From DATJGF01 sp035495315 (GTDB lineage Bacteria; Verrucomicrobiota; Verrucomicrobiia; Limisphaerales; UBA8199), in contig DATJGF010000158.1 in NCBI GenBank assembly GCA_035495315.1, positions 11,378 through 75,377 on the forward strand: 64,000 nt of DNA, read 5' to 3'. This document shows positions 58,954 to 64,000 of the stretch, in pieces. Made by a program: the position numbers and the translations under genes. Each line of letters begins with the position of its first letter. Position 1 is the first letter of the stretch. The notes below the pieces were generated by a model. That model was given only the letters and a program-made list of their open reading frames with translations, was not told where the DNA came from and made no database searches.

Positions 58954-60063
58954 ATGCCACCCTCTCCTTCAGTGCGTCTGGGCATCGTCGGTTGCGGCAA
59001 TGTATTGGGCGCCTATCTTGCGCTTGCCGAAATGCTGCGTCGTGAAGGTGTTGCGGACGTGACTGTCTTTTGCGGCCGAGAACACCAGCGTTTCGCGACT
59101 CTTGCCGCGTGGCCGTCTGCTGCGTTTGTCACTCATTTTGAGGACTTTGTATCGCGTCCGGATGTGGATGCGATCGTGGTGCTGACGCCGATGGTCGAGC
59201 ATGCTCGCATGGCGAGAGCAGCGCTCGAAGCTGGCAAGCACGTCCTTGTGGAGAAACCGCTGGCGGTCACGCTGAAAGAGGCGCGTCAGCTCATCGCCGT
59301 CGCTAAAGCCACAGAGAAGTTTTTAGTTTGTGCGCCCTTCACGGTCCTAAGCCCGACGTTTCAAGCGATTGGTCGCCGTCTGCAGCGCGGTGATATTGGC
59401 ACAATTATCTCCGCTCGTGGCCGATATGGCTGGGCTGGGCCGGACTGGACCGGTTGGTTCTACCGCCGCGGGGGTGGCGCTATCTTTGATTTGGGCGTCT
59501 ATAACCTGACGACATTGACCGGTTGGCTCGGTCCGGTCCGCCGGGTTGCAGCAATGTCCGGAGTGGCTGTGCCCAAACGATCTGTTTGCGGAAAAAAAAT
59601 TCGAGTTGAAGCAGATGATAATTCGCAAATTCTGCTCGACTTCGATGGCAACCGGTTTGCCGTGATTACCACTGGCTTCACTCTCCAGCAGTATCGGGGA
59701 CCGGGGCTGGAATTGTTCGGGTTGGAAGGGACTTTGTACCTGTTGGGAGATGATTGGGATCCTGACGGATATGAATTGTGGCAGAACAGCGCCGGCTGCT
59801 GGCAGACTTACAAAGAGACCCACCCGGAGTGGCCTTGGACAGATGGCCTCAGGCATATGGTCGAATGTATTCGCACCGGTTTACGGCCTGCCGTCATGCC
59901 CGAACATGCGTACCATGTGCTGGAAGTGATGCTCGCAGCTCAAGCAGCTGGACGTGACGGCCGGACTCGCAACATTAAAAGTCGCTTTAAGCCGCTGCAA
60001 TTCCGTGCCGCCCGGCAACATCTACCGGCGCACCGGGTGCATGATCGCACAAGAGTGGATTGA
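58954..60063 (+). CDS. Gfo/Idh/MocA oxidoreductase, cytoplasmic
   Basis: This 369-residue enzyme has the Rossmann start 'SVRLGIVGCGNVLGAYLALA', 'HVLVEKPLAVTLKEARQLIA' with the EKP motif, and 'GWFYRRGGGAIFDLGVYNLT' in the C-terminal domain. It is related to the Tat-exported one at 55542 ('GWFYQKGGGSLYDLGVYNVT'), so the two are paralogues, one exported and one cytoplasmic. The substrate is probably a sugar or sugar derivative. It is divergent from the RpiR-type regulator, which likely controls it. The 3' end runs into a repeat array just after the stop. Confidence 0.9.
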   Translation: MPPSPSVRLGIVGCGNVLGAYLALAEMLRREGVADVTVFCGREHQRFATLAAWPSAAFVTHFEDFVSRPDVDAIVVLTPMVEHARMARAALEAGKHVLVEKPLAVTLKEARQLIAVAKATEKFLVCAPFTVLSPTFQAIGRRLQRGDIGTIISARGRYGWAGPDWTGWFYRRGGGAIFDLGVYNLTTLTGWLGPVRRVAAMSGVAVPKRSVCGKKIRVEADDNSQILLDFDGNRFAVITTGFTLQQYRGPGLELFGLEGTLYLLGDDWDPDGYELWQNSAGCWQTYKETHPEWPWTDGLRHMVECIRTGLRPAVMPEHAYHVLEVMLAAQAAGRDGRTRNIKSRFKPLQFRAARQHLPAHRVHDRTRVD

Positions 60064-60177
60064 CGAATGACCGAATGATCGAATGACCGAATGACGAATG
60101 ACGAATGACGAAAATAAGGGTTTTGCTACCCAGGACGAATCTTTCATTCGTCATTCGTCATTCGTCATTCGTCATTT
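60061..60177. repeat. ATGACGA inverted repeat array (copy 6)
   Basis: Left arm about 60061-60112 (including variant units with an extra C or T) and right arm about 60150-60177 are separated by about 37 bases. It lies between the Gfo/Idh and EamA genes. An open frame from 60098 into the EamA gene reads through it and is not believed to be translated. Confidence 0.8.
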
Positions 60178-60202
60178 CCCCGGGGTCGTTCGTCATGCCT
60201 GG

Positions 60203-61090
60203 ATGATTTATACGCTGCTCACGATGCTGCTTTGGGGCGGCTGGGGTCTGGCGTCGAAGCCTGTCGCCGATCGGCTCTCACCGTGGGAGGTTCAAACCGT
60301 TTCGGCGTTGGGATTAGTGCCGGTCATTGGGGTGCTGGCGTCCTCGCGGCACTTGGGAGATGGCCTCAACCCGCAGCGAGGTTTTTGGCAGGCGTTTGGA
60401 TCGGGAATCGTCGCGACGTTGGGAAATATCGCCTATTACCAATCGCTAAGCGCCGGCGGCAAGGCTGCTGAGGTAACGCCGCTGACTGCGCTTTATCCGG
60501 TTGTCACGATAGTGCTGGCGATGGTGCTGTTAGGAGAGCGCCTGAATTGGGTTCAGTTGACGGGTGCGATCGGGGCGTTGGCAGCGATCTACTTCTTCAA
60601 CACCGGAAACGATTCCGGTTGGCTGACCCCATGGTTGTCGTTGGCATTAATCCCCATCGGCCTTTGGGGGGTGAGTGCATTATTGCAAAAGTTCGCGGCT
60701 TTGAACGCCTCGGGTGAACTGGCGACTCTGGGGTTCCTGCTGGGAGCGCTGCCGCTTGCAATCCTGGTGCCCTTCTGTCTGACGATGAATTGGAGTCTGC
60801 CGACGGGCACTTGGATGCTCGCAGTCGCAGTCGGTCTCCTCTTCGGGCTTGGCAATTTAACCCTCATCTTCGCCTACGGCACCGGCGGAAAGGCCTCAGT
60901 AGTAACTCCCTTGGCCGGCCTCTACTCGATCGTAACCATCCCGTTGGCGGTGCTGATCCTGGGGGAACAATTAACCCGGCGTGAAGGGCTCGGCATTGCG
61001 CTGGCGCTTGGAGCTGCGGCAGCGCTGGCCTGCGAAAATCCAGCCGCAACGATGTCCCGGGAACTCTCCGAACACAATGAAGACCATTAA
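60203..61090 (+). CDS. EamA/DMT-family permease
   Basis: From the ATG at 60203 the protein has 295 residues with ten hydrophobic helices in two EamA repeats ('AEVTPLTALYPVVTIVLAMV', 'ASVVTPLAGLYSIVTIPLAV', each followed by 'LGERL' or 'LGEQL'). The duplicated 'TPL..LY.(V/I)VTI' motif is characteristic. It exports or imports small metabolites. The substrate is unknown. It overlaps the methyltransferase start by 14 bases, so the two are translationally linked. The N-terminal extension from 60098 is repeat-derived and rejected. Confidence 0.9.
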   Translation: MIYTLLTMLLWGGWGLASKPVADRLSPWEVQTVSALGLVPVIGVLASSRHLGDGLNPQRGFWQAFGSGIVATLGNIAYYQSLSAGGKAAEVTPLTALYPVVTIVLAMVLLGERLNWVQLTGAIGALAAIYFFNTGNDSGWLTPWLSLALIPIGLWGVSALLQKFAALNASGELATLGFLLGALPLAILVPFCLTMNWSLPTGTWMLAVAVGLLFGLGNLTLIFAYGTGGKASVVTPLAGLYSIVTIPLAVLILGEQLTRREGLGIALALGAAAALACENPAATMSRELSEHNEDH

Positions 61091-62021
61091 CCAATTGCTT
61101 AAAGAAGGAATCGTCTTGGGTGACGGTGGCTACCTCATCGAACTGGAGCGACGCGGTTATGTCGACAGCGGTTCCAAGCGCGAGCGTGTCGGCACTGGCA
61201 AAGGTAGTGGACAATTCACCCCGGAGGTCGCCATCGAAAACCCAGATGCCTTACGCGAGCTGCACCGCGAGTTTCTCCGCGCCGGTTCCCAAGTGCTACA
61301 GGCCCTGACGTTTTTCGGCACACGAGAGAAACTCAATCGCGCGGGTTATGGCATGCAAACCGAAGCCATCAATTCCGCGGGTGTACGCATCGCCAAGGAG
61401 GTTGCTAATGGCAAAGCGATGGTGGCTGGGAGCGTCTCACGCACCCAGTTAGTGGAACGGGAAGGTGTAGGAAGCCTCGACAAAGCTCGTGACCATATTG
61501 CCGAGCAAATCCGGATGTTGAAGGGTGCTGGAGCTGACTTTTTGATCCTCGAAACCTTTTTCCATTTGGCTGAGATGAAGGTCGCGCTGGAATGTGCCAG
61601 TGCTAGCGGCTTGCCTGCGGTTGCGACCATGAGCTTTCGGCCGCTCATTACCCGTTGCACGGATGGCCATACACCCGAGGAATGTGCTCGCGTCATGGCG
61701 GATCACGGCGCCATCGCCGTCGGCGCCAATTGCGAACAGGACCCGTCCCGAATGCTTCTGCTGTTGCGCAAAATGCGCGCCGCCGTCCAGGTGCCCCTTG
61801 CGGCTCAGCCAGCCGCATTCCGCAGCACCGAGGATTGCCACTCTTTTACACGTCACCCGGCGTTCCCTGATGAGCTGGAGACCATCCAGGTGTCTCGCGC
61901 TGAATTCGAGAATTTTGCGCGATCGGCACGCGCCGAAGGTATTGGTTACCTGGGCGGATGCTGCGGTTGTAATGCGGCCTACATTCGGGCATTGGCCGAC
62001 GGGCTCGCCGAAGCTGCTTGA
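61077..62021 (+). CDS. Homocysteine/betaine S-methyltransferase family protein
   Basis: The 314-residue enzyme has the zinc-dependent methyltransferase barrel: 'GIVLGDGGYLIELERRGYVD', 'ALTFFGTREKLNRAGYG', 'DFLILETFFHLAEMKVAL', and the zinc cysteines in 'AIAVGANCEQDPSRM' and 'GYLGGCCGCNAAYIRALADG'. This is the BHMT/MetH-N family, which transfers a methyl group to homocysteine from betaine, S-methylmethionine or similar donors. The donor is not readable. Its neighbours are a permease (overlapping upstream) and a ROK kinase (4 bases downstream), an operon that does not point to methionine synthesis alone. Confidence 0.9.
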   Translation: MKTINQLLKEGIVLGDGGYLIELERRGYVDSGSKRERVGTGKGSGQFTPEVAIENPDALRELHREFLRAGSQVLQALTFFGTREKLNRAGYGMQTEAINSAGVRIAKEVANGKAMVAGSVSRTQLVEREGVGSLDKARDHIAEQIRMLKGAGADFLILETFFHLAEMKVALECASASGLPAVATMSFRPLITRCTDGHTPEECARVMADHGAIAVGANCEQDPSRMLLLLRKMRAAVQVPLAAQPAAFRSTEDCHSFTRHPAFPDELETIQVSRAEFENFARSARAEGIGYLGGCCGCNAAYIRALADGLAEAA

Positions 62022-62025
62022 GCCT

Positions 62026-62970
62026 ATGGGCAAAGCCACGTTTATCGCCATGGGGATTGACGTGGGGGGTACGAAGACCGCGTTTGGTGTCGTTCGTTTC
62101 CCTGCCGGCGAGGTGCTGGTCGAAAAAGAGATACCCACCGGCGCTGACCGTTCTGCCAAGAAAGTCCTCGACGATATTGTCAGAGCTGCGAGCAAACTCG
62201 CCGTCGATAATCGACTGAAAGGGGCCACACTTTCTGCAGTAGGGTTTGGCATTTGCGAACTGGTTGGACGCCGAGGCGAAATCCTCAGCCACAACCTGCT
62301 GAATTGGAAAACCGCTCAGATACAAAGGCAATTTGCAGACCTTGCTCCGGTCACGCTCGAGGCCGATGTCCGAGCGGGGGCGCTGGCTGAAGCACTTTTT
62401 GGGGCAGGGAAATCCTATCGGATTTTTCTCTACGTCACAGTTGGGACCGGCATTTCGTGCAGCCTTGTGATCGATGGCGTTCCCTATTTGGGCATGCATG
62501 GTGCCACGGGGACTATGGCCAGCAGCTCGTTGACTTGGGTTTGCGAAACGTGCGGAGATATTAATAAACGCACTCTTGAACAAATTGCTTCCGGGCCGGC
62601 ATTGGTCAGCCGATTGAACCAGGAGCAACCGGGCGCCGCGGTCACCGGTCAGGATGTTTTGGCGGCAGCAGCGCAGGGGAATGCCACCGCCGAATGCGTC
62701 ATCCGCTCGGCAGCCACTGCCTTAGGGTCAACGATCTCGCTTCTGGTCAATGTGCTGGACCCTGAGGCAGTGATAATTGGTGGTGGCCTCGGACTCAGCA
62801 AAGGCATTTTTTGGAAAACCCTTATCGAGTCGACTCGAAATCACATCTGGTCCGACATCCACCGGGATGTTCCGATCTTGCCGGCAGCCACGGGCGTCCG
62901 CTGCGCAATGATCGGGGCGGCCGCGGCCGCTTGGAAAGCACACATGCGTCAAGCATCTGCGAAACGATAG
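62026..62970 (+). CDS. ROK-family sugar kinase
   Basis: From the ATG at 62026 the protein has 314 residues. It has the ATP-phosphate loop 'AMGIDVGGTKTAFGVVRFPA', 'VTLEADVRAGALAEALFGAG', 'FLYVTVGTGISCSLVIDGVP', the ROK zinc-like site 'LTWVCETCGDINKRTLEQIA' and 'EAVIIGGGLGLSKGIFWKTL'. ROK kinases phosphorylate glucose, N-acetylmannosamine, allose and similar sugars. The usual 'E.GH' substrate and zinc-site motif is not obvious: 'YLGMHGATGTMA' takes its place. Frame extension to 61663 lies inside the methyltransferase gene and is rejected. Confidence 0.9.
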   Translation: MGKATFIAMGIDVGGTKTAFGVVRFPAGEVLVEKEIPTGADRSAKKVLDDIVRAASKLAVDNRLKGATLSAVGFGICELVGRRGEILSHNLLNWKTAQIQRQFADLAPVTLEADVRAGALAEALFGAGKSYRIFLYVTVGTGISCSLVIDGVPYLGMHGATGTMASSSLTWVCETCGDINKRTLEQIASGPALVSRLNQEQPGAAVTGQDVLAAAAQGNATAECVIRSAATALGSTISLLVNVLDPEAVIIGGGLGLSKGIFWKTLIESTRNHIWSDIHRDVPILPAATGVRCAMIGAAAAAWKAHMRQASAKR

Positions 62971-63397
62971 TCAATTCCGGGTTGAACCGCAGGACTCCAC
63001 ACGATGATGCTTGTTACAGTTTTCCCCGCGATCCAGGGACGTCACCGGGGGCTGGAACTTTCTTCGCTCACAATTGGAGCCCTCCTCGTTCCGAGCCGCC
63101 GGGACATCCCCACCCGCGACTTCACAAGCTATCCCGAGTCCCCACAAGGCAACCGTGTTAAAGCCCTTTCATTCCCGCGCGGGTGCCCCTTTGCACAGCT
63201 TTGTTCTCGTAAAACCGCGGACTTCAAACTGCGTAGTACCGATGCACTCGCTCATAACAAACGGCTATGGGTACAGCGCCCCAATTTGTTTGTTGGAAAG
63301 TACCGGGAACAGGGCGGGGTAAGCTAGGCAAAGTCAACTACCGACAGGTAAGTCAGCGCAGCGACTGGCGTGACGCAATCAAGTCTCGGGAGTTAAT
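62971..63397. other. Intergenic stretch without a recognised gene
   Basis: Open frames of about 100 residues exist on the plus strand (from 63004 and 63011), but their translations are rich in Arg, Ser and Pro with no domain pattern, as expected of noncoding GC-rich DNA. No tRNA, repeat or clear terminator was seen. Confidence 0.5.
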
Positions 63398-64000
63398 TTA
63401 TTCCGCCTGTTGTTGCTGGCGGTGCTTTTTGCTCTCTTCGATGACCTTCTGCTCGGCCTCGCGCGGCATTTCTTCATAGTGACTGAAGGACTCGCCATGG
63501 ACGCCGCGGCCGCCAGTCAGGGAGCGGAGGGTACTCGAATAGCGATACAGTTCTTTGGCGGGCACGTGGGCTTTGATGACCTGGAAGCCGCCTTCCATGT
63601 CCATGCCCTGGATTTTGCCCCGACGGCTGGAGAGGTCGCCCATGACCTTGCCCATGCAATCTTCGGGGATGCGGATTTCCACCATGTGGATCGGTTCGAG
63701 CAGGCACGGACGAGCCATGCCGAAAGCTTCTTTAAATCCGAAATAACCCGCGATCTGAAAGGCGATATCCTTCGAATCTACCGGGTGCATTTTGCCGTCG
63801 TAAAAATCGATTTTGACATCGACGACGCGGTAGCCTGCCACAATCCCTTCGTCGCAGGCCTTCATCACGCCTTTCTCGACTGACGGGACGAAAACACGGT
63901 CGACGTTTTGGCCGCTTAAAGATTGGGTGAATTCAACTCCCGTATCGCGAGGCTTTGGTTCGATACGCATCCAAACTTCGGCGAATTGGCCGGCGCCACC
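63398..64000 (-). CDS. fusA: Elongation factor G, C-terminal part (runs off the window end)
   Basis: The minus-strand frame is open to the window edge and encodes domains IV and V of EF-G: 'GGAGQFAEVWMRIEPKP', 'GIVAGYRVVDVKIDFYDGKM', 'LLEPIHMVEIRIPEDCMGKV', 'GDLSSRRGKIQGMDMEGGFQ' and 'RSLTGGRGVHGESFSHYEEM'. EF-G moves tRNAs and mRNA through the ribosome. The end 'ESKKHRQQQQAE' is longer and more polar than in E. coli. The divergent 'SLTGGRGVHGESFSHYEEMP' pattern resembles the second EF-G type (FusA2/EF-G-like) more than the canonical one, so it may be a paralogue. The GTPase domain lies outside the window. Confidence 0.9.
   Translation of the reverse strand, partial: GGAGQFAEVWMRIEPKPRDTGVEFTQSLSGQNVDRVFVPSVEKGVMKACDEGIVAGYRVVDVKIDFYDGKMHPVDSKDIAFQIAGYFGFKEAFGMARPCLLEPIHMVEIRIPEDCMGKVMGDLSSRRGKIQGMDMEGGFQVIKAHVPAKELYRYSSTLRSLTGGRGVHGESFSHYEEMPREAEQKVIEESKKHRQQQQAE

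Noticed and set aside
60098..60202. N-terminal extension of the EamA permease
   Set aside because: It is translated repeat array only. The first helix starts at the ATG at 60203.
63004..63327. 107-residue plus-strand frame
   Set aside because: Composition is of random GC-rich DNA, with no domain and no neighbour relation.

Overview
The window looks like chromosomal DNA of a free-living Verrucomicrobiota bacterium, most likely from the Pedosphaera/Limisphaerales side of the phylum. This rests on gene content, not on a marker-gene tree. The signs are DUF1080 and DUF2961 secreted glycan-active proteins, Tat-exported Gfo/Idh/MocA oxidoreductases, a giant S53 peptidase ending in Ig-like repeats, an RCC1-type secreted protein with a 'ADPDGDGVVNLLEY' tail, FG-GAP proteins and a SecA with an enlarged central region. 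Composition is moderately GC-rich and even. No rRNA, tRNA, CRISPR array, transposase or prophage was recognised.

Layout. 0.1-2.0 kb: a small DMT-like membrane protein and a PaaK-type acyl-CoA ligase. 2.1-4.2 kb: a heavily frameshifted RCC1/IPT secreted-protein pseudogene. 4.3-7.4 kb: a double HMA-like protein and a papain-like peptidase fused to DUF2961. 7.6-9.8 kb: a DUF2252-DUF2235 pair. 10.2-16.7 kb: S53 peptidase, phosphofructokinase and a PRC-barrel protein. 17.0-20.6 kb: a compact operon encoding a JAMM peptidase fused to an E2-like domain, a 67-residue protein, an E1/ThiF-like enzyme and an unrecognised beta-rich protein. This is the best candidate for an undescribed system. 21.3-31.1 kb: glycan and amino-sugar genes (FG-GAP protein, sodium:solute symporter, GH20 hexosaminidase, nucleotidyltransferase, DUF1080, double-SIS protein). 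31.2-41.5 kb: housekeeping and signalling (ThpR, aldo/keto reductase, Lnt, SecA, a cereblon-like CULT-domain protein, thioredoxin, dienelactone hydrolase, a receiver-kinase hybrid). 41.6-53.0 kb: MFS transporter, uridine-kinase-like protein and an alpha-glucan/trehalose island (GH57, TreY, debranching enzyme, TreZ). 53.1-64.0 kb: UppP, a half-length CarB, two Gfo/Idh oxidoreductases, a second DUF1080 protein, a four-helix-bundle protein, an RpiR-type regulator, an EamA permease, a homocysteine methyltransferase, a ROK kinase and the C-terminal part of EF-G running off the end.

How the genes work together. The alpha-glucan island can plausibly turn glycogen-type chains into trehalose: a GH133-like debranching enzyme supplies linear chains, TreY forms the terminal trehalosyl unit and TreZ releases trehalose. 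The 22-31 kb and 55-63 kb stretches look like separate sugar-foraging sets, with secreted hydrolase, importer, oxidoreductase or SIS enzyme, and sugar kinase. The 17.0-20.6 kb operon has peptidase, E2-like and E1-like activities as in bacterial ubiquitin-like conjugation systems, but no modifier with a C-terminal diglycine is visible.

Non-coding structure. At least six intergenic regions carry inverted pairs of a 7-bp tandem repeat (ATGACGA). Five lie within 3.5 kb (56.7-60.2 kb), where they reach into the ends of neighbouring reading frames. A long imperfect palindrome lies at 29.1 kb and a perfect-armed operator-like palindrome abuts the thioredoxin gene.
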